Of a stretch of 64,000 nucleotides of DNA, positions 35,987 to 45,824 are shown piece by piece (the stretch's first letter is position 1; each line of letters opens with the position of its first letter). Source of the stretch: Allofranklinella schreckenbergeri (lineage in GTDB: Bacteria; Pseudomonadota; Gammaproteobacteria; Burkholderiales; Burkholderiaceae_C); the NCBI RefSeq assembly GCF_003703475.1, contig NZ_RDQM01000009.1:62001-126000 (forward strand), given 5' to 3'. The translations under genes were made by a program, and so were the position numbers. The notes under the pieces were generated by a model. It did not search any database, was not told the DNA's origin, and worked only from the letters and a program-made list of their open reading frames with translations.

Positions 35987-37633
35987 TCACACATCAATGG
36001 CCTGCGCCGATCCCACCTCTTTGCGCAGCGCGAACTTCTGGATTTTGCCGGTGCTGGTCTTGGGCAGCGTGCCAAAAACCACGGCGCGCGGCACCTTGAA
36101 GCCCGCCAAGTGCTTTTTGCAGTGGGCGATGATGTCTTCCACCGTGGTGTCGGCGCCTTCCTTGAGTTCGATGAAGGCGCAGGGCGTTTCGCCCCATTTC
36201 GGGTCGGGCTTGGCGACCACGGCGGCGGCCAGCACGGCTGGGTGGCGGTAGAGCGCGTCCTCGACCTCGATGGAGGAGATGTTCTCGCCGCCGGAGATGA
36301 TGATGTCCTTGCTGCGATCTTTGATCTTGATGTAGCCGTCCGGGTATTGCACGGCCAGATCGCCCGAGTGAAACCACCCGCCGGCAAAGGCCTTTTGCGT
36401 GGCCTGCGGGTTTTTCAGATAGCCCTTCATGGCGATGTTGCCGCGGAACATGATCTCGCCCATGGTCTCGCCGTCCCAGGGCACGGGCTGCATGGTGTCG
36501 GGGTCGAGCACGCAGGCGTCTTGCTCCAGGTGGTAGCGCACGCCCTGGCGCGCGTTGAGCTGGGCGCGCTCGCCGATGTCCAGGGTTTGCCAGTCCTCGT
36601 GTTTGGCGCACACGGTGGCCGGGCCATAGACCTCGGTCAGGCCATAGACGTGGGTGAGATCAAAGCCCATTTCCTCCATGCCTTCGATCATCGAGGCCGG
36701 TGGCGCGGCGCCCGCAACCATGGCCTTGACGCCGCTGGGCAGGCCCGCCTTCATCGAAGCCGGGGCGTTGACCAGCATGCCGTGCACGATGGGCGCGCCG
36801 CAGTAGTGCGTCACGCCGTGCTCGCGCATGGCGTCGAAGATGGCGGCCGGATCGACGCGGCGCAGGCACACGTTCACGCCCGCGCGCGCGGCCAGCACCC
36901 AGGGGAAGCACCAGCCGTTGCAGTGGAACATGGGCAACGTCCAGAGGTAAATGGGGTGCTTGGGCATGTCCCACTCCAGCACGACGGAGATGGCGTTGAG
37001 CGCCGCGCCACGGTGGTGGTAGACCACGCCCTTGGGGTCGCCCGTGGTGCCGCTGGTGTAGTTCAGGGCGATGGCGTCCCATTCGTCCTCGGGGCGCTGC
37101 CAGTCGAATTCGGGGTCGCCTCCGGCAAGGAAGGCTTCATAGTCGATCGCGCCTTCGAGCTGCACGGGCGCGGGACCGTAGAGCGGGTCTTCCACGGTGA
37201 TGATAGTGGTGAGGTGGTTGCTCTTGCGCAGCGGCAGGGCCTTTTCGATCAGCCGGGCGAACTCGGGGTCAACGATCAGCGCCTTGGCCTCGCCGTGGTC
37301 GAGCATGAAGGCGATGGTTTCAGGGTCCAGCCGGGTGTTGAGCGTGTTGAGCACCGCGCCTGCCATGGGCACGCCAAAGTGCGCTTCCACCATTGCGGGG
37401 ATATTGGGCAGGATGACGGCGACGGTGTCGTTTTTGCCAATGCCCGCTTGCTGCAAAGCGCTGGCGAACTGGCGGCAGCGCGTGTAGGTTTCGCGCCAGT
37501 TGCGGCGGATCTCGCCATGCACCACGGCCAGGCGGCCGGGATAAACCTCGGCGCTGCGGCGGATGAAGTCCAGGGGCGTGATGGCGGTGAAATTGGCAGG
37601 GTTGCGATCCAGATCAAGGTTGTAAGCACTCAT
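35987..37633 (-). CDS. Acyl-CoA synthetase (AMP-forming), AlkK-like
   Basis: A 548-residue adenylate-forming enzyme activating fatty or aromatic acids to CoA thioesters. Core motifs: YTSGTTGDPKGVVYHH (P-loop), YGLTEVYGPATVC, GWFHSGDLAVQYPDGYIKIKDRSKD split across the A7-A8 hinge, and the catalytic Lys in PKTSTGKIQK near the C-terminus. Similarity is to the medium-chain AlkK/acyl-CoA synthetase group. The substrate cannot be fixed from the sequence. Good ribosome site CTGGAG before ATG 37633. Confidence 0.9.
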   Translation of the reverse strand: MSAYNLDLDRNPANFTAITPLDFIRRSAEVYPGRLAVVHGEIRRNWRETYTRCRQFASALQQAGIGKNDTVAVILPNIPAMVEAHFGVPMAGAVLNTLNTRLDPETIAFMLDHGEAKALIVDPEFARLIEKALPLRKSNHLTTIITVEDPLYGPAPVQLEGAIDYEAFLAGGDPEFDWQRPEDEWDAIALNYTSGTTGDPKGVVYHHRGAALNAISVVLEWDMPKHPIYLWTLPMFHCNGWCFPWVLAARAGVNVCLRRVDPAAIFDAMREHGVTHYCGAPIVHGMLVNAPASMKAGLPSGVKAMVAGAAPPASMIEGMEEMGFDLTHVYGLTEVYGPATVCAKHEDWQTLDIGERAQLNARQGVRYHLEQDACVLDPDTMQPVPWDGETMGEIMFRGNIAMKGYLKNPQATQKAFAGGWFHSGDLAVQYPDGYIKIKDRSKDIIISGGENISSIEVEDALYRHPAVLAAAVVAKPDPKWGETPCAFIELKEGADTTVEDIIAHCKKHLAGFKVPRAVVFGTLPKTSTGKIQKFALRKEVGSAQAIDV

Positions 37634-37801
37634 GTGGGGGTCTCCAGAAATTCATGCGCGGCGGATGTTACCTGCGCTTGCATGCCTGGGCGTCGGTGAA
37701 AACGCGCAAGCGCCTTTCAGGCGCGTATGCCAGATCGCAAGACCGGGCATGTAAGGCGAAGGCGGCCCCGGCACGGGGGCAAGGGCGTTCGCCACACGCT
37801 C

Positions 37802-37807
37802 TACAAT
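37802..37807 (+). promoter_or_regulatory. Putative -10 box (TACAAT) for tkt
   Basis: CTCTACAATGCGCC about 90 bases upstream of tkt, in the same setting as other TACAAT boxes in the window. No clear -35. Confidence 0.35.
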
Positions 37808-37894
37808 GCGCCGCCGCTGGCTGCCCCGTCTTTTTTCCCTCTGGCACGGGGTGTCGCAGCCCCGCTTTTCATTTCAAATTCTGGAGTTTTCCCC

Positions 37895-39934
37895 ATGCCC
37901 AACACCCCCTCAATGGCCAATGCGATTCGCGCATTGGCGATGGATGCCGTCCAACAAGCCAACTCGGGCCACCCTGGCGCGCCCATGGGCATGGCGGAAA
38001 TGGCGGTGGCGCTGTGGGCGCGCCACCTGCGCCACAACCCGGCGCATCCGCAATGGGCGAACCGGGATCGCTTCATCCTCTCCAACGGCCATGCCTCCAT
38101 GCTGATGTATGCGTTGCTGCATTTGACGGGCTATGACTTGCCGATGCAGGAGCTGAAAAACTTCCGCCAATTGCACAGCAAAACCGCTGGCCATCCGGAG
38201 GTGGACCTCACCCCCGGCGTGGAAACCACCACCGGCCCGCTGGGCCAGGGCATTACCAATGCCGTGGGCTTTGCTTTGGCCGAAAAGCTGCTGGCGGCCG
38301 AATTCAACCGCCCCGGCCACACCATCGTCGATCACCACACCTATGTTTTCCTGGGCGATGGCTGCCTGATGGAAGGCATCAGCCACGAGGCCTGCTCGCT
38401 GGCCGGCGCGTGGAAGCTGGACAAGCTCATTGCCCTGTATGACGACAACGGCATCAGCATCGACGGCCAGATCGCCCCCTGGTTTGCCGACAACACGGCC
38501 GAGCGCTTCCGCGCCTACCAGTGGAATGTCATCGGCCCGGTGGACGGGCACGACGTGCAGGCGCTGGACGCCGCCATCGCCCAGGCCAAGCAAAGCCAGG
38601 GCAAGCCCACGCTGATTATTTGCAAGACCTCCATCGGCAAAGGCAGCCCCAACCGTCAGGACACCGCCAAAGCTCACGGCGAGCCGCTGGGCGCCGAGGA
38701 AATCGCCCTGGTGCGCCAGCAACTGGGCTGGGAGCATGGCCCGTTCGAGATTCCGCAAAGCGTTTACGCCGATTGGGACGCCAAGGCCAAAGGCCAGGCC
38801 GCCGAAGCCGCTTGGCAAAAAACCTTCGATGCCTACGCCCAAGCCCACCCCGAGCTGGCCGCCGAATTCCAGCGCCGCATGGCCGGGGAATTGCCCGCCA
38901 GCATCCATCAAACCATCGTCGATACCGTGGTCGATGCCCAGAGCAAGGGCGAGAAAGTCGCCACGCGCAAGGCCAGCCAAATCGCCCTGGAAGCCTTCAC
39001 CAAGGCCCTGCCCGAGCTGCTGGGCGGCTCGGCCGATCTGACCGGCTCCAACCTCACCAACACCAGCTCCACCCCTGCGCTGCGCATGGACGCGCAAGGC
39101 CAGGTCGTCAAAACCGCTGAAGGCCAGATCGGCCGCCACATCAACTACGGCGTGCGCGAGTTCGGCATGGCCGCCATCATGAACGGCATTGCCCTGCACG
39201 GCGGCTACATCCCCTACGGCGGCACCTTCCTGACCTTCAGCGACTACAGCCGCAACGCCATCCGCATGGCCGCGCTGATGAAGCGCCGCGTGGTGCACGT
39301 CTTCACGCACGATTCCATCGGCCTGGGCGAGGACGGCCCCACCCACCAATCCATCGAACACGCCGCCAGCCTGCGCCTGATTCCCAATCTGGACGTCTGG
39401 CGCCCCGCCGACACGGCGGAAACCGCCATCGCCTGGGCCGAAGCGCTGCTGCAAAAAGACCGCCCCAGCGCCTTGCTGCTCTCGCGCCAGGCCGTGCCCT
39501 ATGCGCCGAAAAAAGATGTCTCCAACATCAAGCGCGGCGGCTACATCCTCAGCGAACCCAAAGACGTGGGGCTGGATCAGCCCGCGCAGGCCGTCATCCT
39601 GGCCACAGGCAGTGAAGTCTGCCTGGCGCTGGAGGCGCAAAAACGCCTGGCCGAACGCAAAGTGCCCGTGCGCGTGGTGTCCATGCCCAGCACCACCGCG
39701 TTCGACCGCCAGGACACCAAATACAAAAACTCCGTCTTGCCCGCTGGCCTGCCGCGTATTGCCGTGGAAATGGGTGTGAGCGATTTCTGGTGGAAATACG
39801 GCTGCGCCGCCGTCGTCGGCATCGATCGCTACGGTGAATCCGCGCCAGCGGCGGACTTGTTCGAGTTCTTCGGCTTCACGCCCGACAACGTCGTCAAAAC
39901 CGTGCAGGCCGCGCTCAAGCGCGCCCATGCGTGA
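37895..39934 (+). CDS. tkt: Transketolase
   Basis: A 679-residue thiamine-diphosphate enzyme of the non-oxidative pentose phosphate pathway. Motifs: [18 protein letters not shown] near the N-terminus, the ThDP-binding [18 protein letters not shown] through DDNGISIDG, and the second-domain [22 protein letters not shown] 37895 follows CTGGAG and is preferred to the frame's upstream start. An insertion sequence lies 35 bases after the stop, in front of what was probably its terminator. Confidence 0.97.
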   Translation: MPNTPSMANAIRALAMDAVQQANSGHPGAPMGMAEMAVALWARHLRHNPAHPQWANRDRFILSNGHASMLMYALLHLTGYDLPMQELKNFRQLHSKTAGHPEVDLTPGVETTTGPLGQGITNAVGFALAEKLLAAEFNRPGHTIVDHHTYVFLGDGCLMEGISHEACSLAGAWKLDKLIALYDDNGISIDGQIAPWFADNTAERFRAYQWNVIGPVDGHDVQALDAAIAQAKQSQGKPTLIICKTSIGKGSPNRQDTAKAHGEPLGAEEIALVRQQLGWEHGPFEIPQSVYADWDAKAKGQAAEAAWQKTFDAYAQAHPELAAEFQRRMAGELPASIHQTIVDTVVDAQSKGEKVATRKASQIALEAFTKALPELLGGSADLTGSNLTNTSSTPALRMDAQGQVVKTAEGQIGRHINYGVREFGMAAIMNGIALHGGYIPYGGTFLTFSDYSRNAIRMAALMKRRVVHVFTHDSIGLGEDGPTHQSIEHAASLRLIPNLDVWRPADTAETAIAWAEALLQKDRPSALLLSRQAVPYAPKKDVSNIKRGGYILSEPKDVGLDQPAQAVILATGSEVCLALEAQKRLAERKVPVRVVSMPSTTAFDRQDTKYKNSVLPAGLPRIAVEMGVSDFWWKYGCAAVVGIDRYGESAPAADLFEFFGFTPDNVVKTVQAALKRAHA

Positions 39935-39977
39935 TTCGGCGGGCCTTGGCTTGGGCAACTGAGTCCTGAGAACCTGT

Positions 39978-40454
39978 TCAAAATCTTTTGAGGATGAGCG
40001 CCAGGAAAGCCAAGTGGATGAACTGCAAGCTGGTATTGAGCAGGCGCTCGCAGTTCTTCCACAACCGTCTGTTCTTGTCCAGCCAGGCAAAGCTGCGCTC
40101 CACAACCCAGCGCTTGGGCATCACCTTGAAGGTGTGCAACTGACTGCGCTTGGCGATCTGCACGTTGACGTGCCCGCCCAAAATGGCTTGCACGCCCTGC
40201 GCAAAAGGTTTGCCCACATAGCCGCTGTCACACAGCAGGCCTTGCACGCGCTTGCATGCAGGTTGGCAGCGCTGGAGTGCCTGTAGTGCGCCTTGGCGGT
40301 CTGTGATGTTTGCAGTCGTCACAGCAATGGCGTGGGGCAGACCTTGGGTATCGACGGCGATGTGACGTTTGATGCCTGAAACCTTCTTGCCTGCGTCATA
40401 GCCTTTGTGGCCAGCGGTGTCACTGCCCTTGACGCTTTGTGCGTCCACGATCAA
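39978..40454 (-). CDS. IS5-family transposase, C-terminal frame (ORFB)
   Basis: 158 residues as an independent frame from TTG 40454, or longer if joined to ORFA. DDE landmarks: the first Asp in IVDAQSVKG, the second in [10 protein letters not shown], and the Glu in [18 protein letters not shown]. Upstream of the TTG the frame stays open back to the A-run near 40512, where a stop (TAA) lies just behind the slippery site. This fits expression by frameshift. Confidence 0.88.
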   Translation of the reverse strand: MIVDAQSVKGSDTAGHKGYDAGKKVSGIKRHIAVDTQGLPHAIAVTTANITDRQGALQALQRCQPACKRVQGLLCDSGYVGKPFAQGVQAILGGHVNVQIAKRSQLHTFKVMPKRWVVERSFAWLDKNRRLWKNCERLLNTSLQFIHLAFLALILKRF

Positions 40455-40773
40455 GAAGGCGCTGCATGCGTTGCGCGCCTGTTTCTCGCGGGCCGCGCCA
40501 ACTTGATTTTTTTAAAGCCTGCTGCAGCAAGCTGGCGCCTTGTTCATTGGGCTGGCTCCAGATCTGGAAGTAGGCGTGTACGGTGCGCCATTTTGGAAAG
40601 TCACTCGGCAGAGCTCTCCATTGGCAACCTGTGCGCAGCAGGTACAGCACGGCGCAGAACACCTCATACAGATCCACCGTGCGCGGGCGGGTGCTTTTGC
40701 GCGCGCTCTCCAGCAAAGGGCGCACATGCTCAAATTGCTCTGGGCTGATGTCGCTTGGGTATTTCGCTCTCAT
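40420..40773 (-). CDS. IS5-family transposase, N-terminal frame (ORFA)
   Basis: A 117-residue frame with the N-terminal helix-turn-helix region of IS5-type transposases: [58 protein letters not shown]. It runs into an A7 tract (TTTAAAAAAATCAAG on the minus strand, about 40502-40516). Joining ORFB there needs a net +1 shift. The residues after the tract are out-of-frame read-through. Confidence 0.85.
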   Translation of the reverse strand: MRAKYPSDISPEQFEHVRPLLESARKSTRPRTVDLYEVFCAVLYLLRTGCQWRALPSDFPKWRTVHAYFQIWSQPNEQGASLLQQALKKSSWRGPRETGAQRMQRLLDRGRTKRQGQ

Positions 40774-40830
40774 GCAAAGAGCATAAACAAATTGGCAAAA
40801 AGATTTTGAACAGGTTCTGAGTCACCCGTC

Positions 40831-40864
40831 CATGAAAAAAGGGCCAATCGGCCCTTTTTTCATG
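40831..40864. terminator. Bidirectional terminator between tkt/IS and htpX
   Basis: CATGAAAAAAGGGCC-AATC-GGCCCTTTTTTCATG, a perfect 15-bp stem 14 bases beyond the IS end. It probably served tkt before the insertion and still serves htpX. Confidence 0.93.
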
Positions 40865-40879
40865 GGAGTGGCGCAGACT

Positions 40880-41755
40880 TCAAACCGAGAGCTTTTGCAG
40901 CGCCGCGATGCGCGTTTCCAGCGGCGGGTGGGAGCTGAACAGCATGCCCACAGAGCCAAAAATGCCCATGGAAGCCATGCCCTGGGGCAGGTCTGGCACG
41001 CTGGCGCCGCCCAGGCGCGCCAGGGCTTTTTGCATCGACAGGCTTTGGCCCATCATCTGCGCCGCACCCGCATCGGCGCGGAACTCGCGCTGGCGGCTGA
41101 ACCAGGCCACGATGATGGCGGCCAGCACGCCCAGCAGCGCGTCCATGATGAAGACGGTGACGTAATAGCCCACGCCCATGCCTGTTTGGTGGCTCGATTG
41201 CTGCTCGTTCTGGCTGGCGCCGCGCAAAAAGCCATCGACGATCATGCCCACCACGCGCGAGATGTAGATGACAAAGGTGTTCATCACGCCCTGGATCAGC
41301 GTCATGGTCACCATGTCGCCGTTGGCGACGTGGGCCACTTCGTGGCCGATGACAGCTTCCACCTCCTCATGCGTCATGCTTTGCAGCAAGCCGGTGGAGA
41401 CGGCCACCAGCGCGGCGTTTTTGCGCGCCCCGGTGGCAAAGGCGTTGGGCGGGCCGTCGTAAATGCCTACGTCGGGCATCTGGATGCCGGCCTTGTCGGC
41501 AAAGCCGCGCACGGTTTCGACGATCCAGGCCTCATCGCGGTTGCTCGGCTCGTTGATCAGGCGCACGCCCATGCTGCGCATGGCGATGGTTTTGGAGAGC
41601 AGCAAAGAGATGGTGGAGCCGCCAAAGCCCATGATGAGGGCCATGACCAGCAGGCCCGCCTGGCTATTGCGGTCCAGCCCCAGCAGGCTGGTGACCAGGC
41701 CGAGCACCAACAGCACGGCAAAGTTGGTGGCAACGAACAAGAGGATGCGCTGCAT
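40880..41755 (-). CDS. htpX: Membrane zinc metalloprotease HtpX
   Basis: A 291-residue M48 protease from ATG 41755 ([20 protein letters not shown]). Two N-terminal helices, zinc site [10 protein letters not shown] (HExxH) near residue 139, two further hydrophobic segments after it, and [12 protein letters not shown] with the third zinc ligand. It degrades misfolded inner-membrane proteins in the heat/envelope stress response. The C-terminal [11 protein letters not shown] is typical. Confidence 0.95.
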   Translation of the reverse strand: MQRILLFVATNFAVLLVLGLVTSLLGLDRNSQAGLLVMALIMGFGGSTISLLLSKTIAMRSMGVRLINEPSNRDEAWIVETVRGFADKAGIQMPDVGIYDGPPNAFATGARKNAALVAVSTGLLQSMTHEEVEAVIGHEVAHVANGDMVTMTLIQGVMNTFVIYISRVVGMIVDGFLRGASQNEQQSSHQTGMGVGYYVTVFIMDALLGVLAAIIVAWFSRQREFRADAGAAQMMGQSLSMQKALARLGGASVPDLPQGMASMGIFGSVGMLFSSHPPLETRIAALQKLSV

Positions 41756-41920
41756 CGTGGGAGGTCCTTTTTGAGTAATGGTGAGACAAAAGCGGTGTGG
41801 CGCGCGCGGGCGCAGGCCCTGGCGCTGCCGTGATGATGACATGTGATGCCGCCGTTGCCGCTTTCAAGCCTGCATCGGCCAGGGGTTTTGGCGCGTGCGG
41901 CGCGGCAGCGGTTGTTGCAC

Positions 41921-41955
41921 CTTTGCGCTGTTATTTGCGCTGTTATTTGCGCTGC
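41921..41955. repeat. 12-bp tandem repeat overlapping the protease stop codon
   Basis: TTTGCGCTGTTA occurs nearly three times in tandem. On the coding strand each unit CAGCGCAAATAA brings its own in-frame TAA, so copy-number change would not alter the protein. Confidence 0.75.
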
Positions 41956-42548
41956 AGCCGCATGGTGTCGCCCGCGATGGTGATGTGAAAGTGCCGCAGC
42001 ACGTTCTGGCCCAGCAGGGCGTGGCTGGTTTGGCCCCGCTGCCCTTTCTGCCTCTGCTGGCCGCTGCTGCCCATCTCCAGGCCGATGCCCACTTCGATAT
42101 CCCGCAGCACAAAGCCGCCCGGCGCGCCCAGGCTGATGGCGTCGGCGCGCTGTACCCGGCCCTGGCGCGTGCCGCCTGCGGTGGCAAAAGTGCGCGGCGC
42201 GCCGCCCTCCAGCCCAGCGGCGCGGGCGGTGGCTTCGCTGATGGCTACCAGGCTGGCGCCGGTGTCGATCATGAAGATCACAGGCGTGCGGTTGATGGCG
42301 CCCTCGACGTAAAAATGCCCGTCGCGCTGGCGCGGCAATTGCAGCTCGCCCGCCTCGGCGATAAAGACGCTGGGCCTGGCGAACATGTTTTGCATGAACA
42401 GGTACAGCACGCCGATGACGGCCATCCAGGCCAGCCAGATGGCCCAGGCGCGCACGGGGCGGCGTCCAGGCGGCATGGGGGCGGCTGGTGCGGCCGATTC
42501 GGGCGGCCTGCCAGGGGGGCGTGCAAGGCGCGGCATTTTACCAATCAA
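41943..42548 (-). CDS. Membrane-anchored retropepsin-like aspartic protease
   Basis: A 201-residue protein with a proline-rich N-terminus, one transmembrane helix (WAIWLAWMAVIGVLYLFMQ) and a single-lobe aspartic protease domain. The active site is IFMIDTGASLVAIS near residue 95, and the flap-side hydrophobic Gly is in LLGQNVLRHFHIT. It matches the clan AA/TIGR02281 type. Between these lies a Gln/Gly-rich insert (GSSGQQRQKGQRGQ). ATG 42536 is an alternative start. The stop codon lies inside a short tandem repeat. Confidence 0.83.
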   Translation of the reverse strand: MIGKMPRLARPPGRPPESAAPAAPMPPGRRPVRAWAIWLAWMAVIGVLYLFMQNMFARPSVFIAEAGELQLPRQRDGHFYVEGAINRTPVIFMIDTGASLVAISEATARAAGLEGGAPRTFATAGGTRQGRVQRADAISLGAPGGFVLRDIEVGIGLEMGSSGQQRQKGQRGQTSHALLGQNVLRHFHITIAGDTMRLQRK

Positions 42549-42610
42549 TGGAAAAGCGACTTGTTTGTCATCAAGCCAAAACAGGGTATTTTATTTTCTT
42601 TTTGATCAAT
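42541..42610 (+). repeat. Dispersed AT-rich intergenic palindrome, copy K
   Basis: Arms CCAATCAATGGAAAAG and TTCTTTTTGATCAA, core GCCAAAACAGGGTATT. Immediately downstream of mutT. Confidence 0.75.
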
Positions 42611-42615
42611 AATTT

Positions 42616-43041
42616 TCAGGTGTTTTCAGCCGCTTGGCGGGCCAGCGCGTCCAGCACGGGCCAGGCGCCGGGCAGGATGGGGCTGACGCTGGGCGGCAGG
42701 CTTTGCCAGGCGATTTGCTGGCCTTCGCGCATCTCAAACTGGCCGCTCCAGTCGCGCACCTTGCACCAGTGCAGGCGCACCTGGGCATGTTCGTAATCGT
42801 GCTCGGTGGTGCGCCAGAGTTCGGCCGCGCCGATGGTGATGCCCAGCTCCTCCTGGAATTCGCGGCGCAGGGCTTGTTCGACGGTTTCGCCCGCTTCGAT
42901 CTTGCCGCCGGGAAATTCCCAATAACCGGCGTAGGGCTTGCCCGCCGGGCGGGTGCCCAGCAGGAATTGTTCGCGCCCATCGTCCGGGCTGGGGCGCAGC
43001 AGGATGCCGACGGCAACTTCGGTGCGGGGGGCTTGGCTCAT
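42616..43041 (-). CDS. mutT: 8-oxo-dGTP diphosphatase MutT-type Nudix hydrolase
   Basis: A 141-residue protein with a complete Nudix box, [12 protein letters not shown] then [12 protein letters not shown]. MutT-like [10 protein letters not shown] precedes it and [12 protein letters not shown] follows. The family hydrolyses oxidised dGTP to prevent A-to-C transversions. The gene is bracketed on both sides by copies K and L of the palindrome, in the same orientation. Confidence 0.88.
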   Translation of the reverse strand: MSQAPRTEVAVGILLRPSPDDGREQFLLGTRPAGKPYAGYWEFPGGKIEAGETVEQALRREFQEELGITIGAAELWRTTEHDYEHAQVRLHWCKVRDWSGQFEMREGQQIAWQSLPPSVSPILPGAWPVLDALARQAAENT

Positions 43042-43062
43042 GGCTGGGGTTTTACGGGTGTT

Positions 43063-43130
43063 TCAATCAAAGGAAAATAGCATTTTTTATTGATATGCCG
43101 AAACATGCCAATTTTTTTGCGGTTTGAATT
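43063..43130 (+). repeat. Dispersed AT-rich intergenic palindrome, copy L
   Basis: Left arm TCAATCAAAGGAAAATAG, core ATGCCGAAACATGCCAA, right arm TTTTTGCGGTTTGAATTG. Immediately upstream of mutT. Confidence 0.72.
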
Positions 43131-43137
43131 GGAAAAT

Positions 43138-44058
43138 TCAGGTGTTGGCGTCTGCGCCATCGCGCCCCACATAGTCGCGCGCGAATTGGTAGGCCACGCG
43201 CCCGCTGCGCGAGCCGCGCTCGAGCGCCCAGACCAGCGCCTCCTGGCGGGCCTGCGCCAGCCGCGGCTCGGGGCAGCCCAAGTGGCGCAGCCATTGCTCG
43301 GCGATGGCGAGGTATTCGTCCTGGCTGAAGGGGTAGAAGCTGATCCACAGGCCAAAGCGCTCGGAGAGGGAGATTTTTTCCTCCACGCCTTCGCCGGGGT
43401 GGATTTCGCCGTCGCTGCCGGGGCGGTAGCTTTGGTTGTCGGACATGTACTCGGGCAGCAGGTGGCGGCGGTTGCTGGTGGCGTACACGAGCATGTTGGG
43501 CGAGGCGGCGGCGATGGAGCCGTCCAGTATGGATTTGAGCGCTTTGTAGCCGCGCTCGCCTTCGTCAAAGCTCAAATCGTCGCTGTAGATGATGAAGCGC
43601 CACGGGGCCTGGCCGATGGCGGCGGCGATGTCGGGCAGGGCGATGAGGTCGTCTTTATCGACTTCGATCAGGCGCAGCCCTTGCGGCGCGAAGTGGTGCA
43701 GGCAGGCGCGCACCAGGGAGGATTTGCCCGTGCCGCGCGCGCCGGTGAGCAGCACGTTGTTGGCGGGGCGGCCGACCACGAACTGGGCGGTGTTGGCCAC
43801 GAGCTTGTCTTTTTGCGCCCCGACTTCGATCAAATCTTCCAGCGCGATGGCGGCCATGTGTTGCACGGCCTCAAGCACGCCGCCGCCGCTGGCGTGGCGG
43901 CGGTAGCGCCAGGCGATGGCCTGGCCCCAGTCGTCGGGCGCGCGCAGGGGCTGGGGGATGAGGGCGTCCAGTCGGTTGAGCAGGCGATCGGCTTTGTCCA
44001 GCAGCTCGGTGAGCGATTGGGCAAGCTGCTCGGCGGGGAAGGCGGGGGAAGCGTTCAT
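43138..44058 (-). CDS. DUF815 AAA+ ATPase
   Basis: A 306-residue ATPase of the DUF815 family. Walker A LLTGARGTGKSSLVRA near residue 103, a Walker-B-like FIIYSDDLSFDEGE near 154, sensor-like YATSNRRHL and the family-specific EEKISLSERFGLW near 226. The cellular role of the family is not established. Small arms of helix precede the AAA core. Confidence 0.88.
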   Translation of the reverse strand: MNASPAFPAEQLAQSLTELLDKADRLLNRLDALIPQPLRAPDDWGQAIAWRYRRHASGGGVLEAVQHMAAIALEDLIEVGAQKDKLVANTAQFVVGRPANNVLLTGARGTGKSSLVRACLHHFAPQGLRLIEVDKDDLIALPDIAAAIGQAPWRFIIYSDDLSFDEGERGYKALKSILDGSIAAASPNMLVYATSNRRHLLPEYMSDNQSYRPGSDGEIHPGEGVEEKISLSERFGLWISFYPFSQDEYLAIAEQWLRHLGCPEPRLAQARQEALVWALERGSRSGRVAYQFARDYVGRDGADANT

Positions 44059-44130
44059 GGGGCGGTCGGCAAGAGGGGGGCAGAGGGGCGGCCGGGGCCA
44101 AAGAGAACGCCTGGCGCGGCGGCCAGGCGA

Positions 44131-44151
44131 GAGAGCCTGTTGAGCAGGCTC
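44131..44151 (-). terminator. Hairpin after the hydroxyacyl-CoA dehydrogenase gene
   Basis: AGAGCCTG-TTGAG-CAGGCTCT, an 8-bp stem 21 bases beyond the stop of the gene at 44172. No T-run, so intrinsic termination is doubtful. Confidence 0.5.
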
Positions 44152-44171
44152 TGGGGCTGCAAAAGCCAGAA

Positions 44172-45020
44172 TCAGTATTTATAGACGCCGTGCCCGCTCT
44201 TGCGGCCCAGGCGGCCAGCGGCGACCAGCTCGCGCAGCAGCGGGGCGGGGCGGTATTTGCTGTCGCCAAACTCTTGCAGATAGACCTCCATCACGGCCAG
44301 GCACACGTCCAGCCCGATCAAGTCGGCCAGGGCCAGCGGGCCGATGGGGTGGTTGGCGCCGAGCTTCATGGCCTCGTCAATGGCTTCGGCCTTGGCCACG
44401 CCTTCGGCCAGCACGAAGAAGGCTTCGTTGATCATGGGCACGAGGATGCGGTTGACCACAAAGCCGGGCGCGTTTTGCACGGAAACGGGCGTTTTGCCCA
44501 GCTTGCGGGCCATTTCGGCCACGGTGTCGTGCGTGGCGTCGCTGGTTTGCAGGCCGCGGATGACTTCCACCAGCGCCATCATCGGCACGGGGTTGAAAAA
44601 GTGCATGCCAATGAACTGCTCGGGCTGGCTGGTTTGCGCCGCCAGGCGGGTGATGGAGATGGAGGAGGTGTTGGTGGCGATGATGGTGCGCGGCGTGGCC
44701 ACTTCCTCGATTTGCTTGATGATTTTGACCTTGAGGTCGTAGTTCTCGGTGGCCGCCTCGATGATGAGCTGGGCGGGCTGCAAATCGACGTAGCGCGTGC
44801 TGCCCTTGATGCGCGCGAGGGTGTCGGCCTTGTCGGCCTCGGTGATTTTGTCTTTCTTGACCTGGCGATCCAGGCTGGAGGCAATGGTGGCCAGCCCTTT
44901 GCTGACGGCCGCATCAGAGATATCGACCATGATGGCCTGTAAACCCGCAGCCGCTACCGCCTGGGCGATGCCGTTGCCCATAGTGCCTGCGCCGATGATG
45001 CCTACTGTCTGGATGCTCAT
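44172..45020 (-). CDS. 3-hydroxybutyryl-CoA dehydrogenase
   Basis: A 282-residue NAD(P)-dependent dehydrogenase from ATG 45020 ([20 protein letters not shown]). The catalytic [16 protein letters not shown] holds the active His, and [21 protein letters not shown] leads into the dimer domain; GHGVYKY ends the protein. It interconverts acetoacetyl-CoA and 3-hydroxybutyryl-CoA (Hbd/PaaH type). The longer frame upstream overlaps apt on the other strand and is rejected. Confidence 0.93.
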   Translation of the reverse strand: MSIQTVGIIGAGTMGNGIAQAVAAAGLQAIMVDISDAAVSKGLATIASSLDRQVKKDKITEADKADTLARIKGSTRYVDLQPAQLIIEAATENYDLKVKIIKQIEEVATPRTIIATNTSSISITRLAAQTSQPEQFIGMHFFNPVPMMALVEVIRGLQTSDATHDTVAEMARKLGKTPVSVQNAPGFVVNRILVPMINEAFFVLAEGVAKAEAIDEAMKLGANHPIGPLALADLIGLDVCLAVMEVYLQEFGDSKYRPAPLLRELVAAGRLGRKSGHGVYKY

Positions 45021-45192
45021 GTGCTTCTTTCTGGAAGAGATAAGAGGGGGGAATCGAAAAAACAAAAAACGCCTGGCGCGCGGGCCGTGGCCCCCAAAGC
45101 CTGCGCCCGCGCCAAGCGTGGCTGACTTTACACTACGCCCGCCTTGCCGCTGCGCGCCTGGCCCCTCTTGCTTTTTGACTTCTCGCCCCGCC

Positions 45193-45756
45193 ATGACAGA
45201 CGCCTTGCATTTGAACGTCCCCCAGTTTTTGCGCCAGCACATCCGTACCGTGCCCGATTGGCCCAGCCCCGGCGTGCAGTTTCGCGACATCACGCCGCTG
45301 CTGCAGGATCCGCTGGTGTTTCGCGTGCTCATCGACGCCTTCGTGCACCGTTACATGGCGCCGGGCATGCAGCCCGATGTGGTGGCCGGGCTGGATGCGC
45401 GCGGCTTCATCATCGGCTCGGTCGTGGCCTATGAGCTGAACGTGGGCTTTGTGCCCATCCGCAAAAAAGGCAAGCTCCCCTTCACCACGGTGGAGGAGAC
45501 TTACGAGCTGGAATACGGCAGCGCCACGGTGGAGCTGCACACCGATGCCGTCACGCGCGGCCAGCGCGTGCTGCTGATCGACGATTTGATCGCCACGGGT
45601 GGCACCATGATTGCCGGCATCAAGCTGTTGGAGCGCCTGGGCGCGCAGGTGATGGAGTGCGCCGTCATCGTCGATTTGCCCGAGCTGGGCGGCTCGGCCA
45701 AGGTGCGCGAGCTGGGCCATCCGCTCTTGACCTTGCTGCAATTTGACGGGCACTGA
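45193..45756 (+). CDS. apt: Adenine phosphoribosyltransferase
   Basis: A 187-residue purine-salvage enzyme. [17 protein letters not shown] at the N-terminus, [36 protein letters not shown] (flexible loop) and the PRPP motif [14 protein letters not shown] near residue 133. It diverges from the dehydrogenase gene; the 170-bp gap can form an imperfect GC-rich hairpin (about 45070-45115). Confidence 0.95.
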   Translation: MTDALHLNVPQFLRQHIRTVPDWPSPGVQFRDITPLLQDPLVFRVLIDAFVHRYMAPGMQPDVVAGLDARGFIIGSVVAYELNVGFVPIRKKGKLPFTTVEETYELEYGSATVELHTDAVTRGQRVLLIDDLIATGGTMIAGIKLLERLGAQVMECAVIVDLPELGGSAKVRELGHPLLTLLQFDGH

Positions 45757-45824
45757 TTGCGTAGCGATTGCACCTCGCTCACACCTCGCTCGCGCAGTGA
45801 TGAGGCATTGATGCCCCGCCGCCC

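Larger units (their letters stand above)
39970..40817 (-). mobile_element. IS5-family insertion sequence, 848 bp, complete
   Basis: Perfect 20-bp terminal inverted repeats GAACCTGTTCAAAATCTTTT at both ends, flanked by a 3-bp TGA duplication (39967-39969 and 40818-40820). A TNA target fits IS5-family habits. It codes for a two-frame transposase on the minus strand. Ends and both frames are intact, so the copy looks recent and possibly active. The two MITE-like elements at 3211 and 6295 share its ends. Confidence 0.92.

Noticed and set aside
37910-40105. 731-codon open frame antisense to transketolase
   Set aside because: Composition is that of a codon-position shadow of tkt in GC-rich DNA; no domain, no ribosome site, and it runs into the IS.
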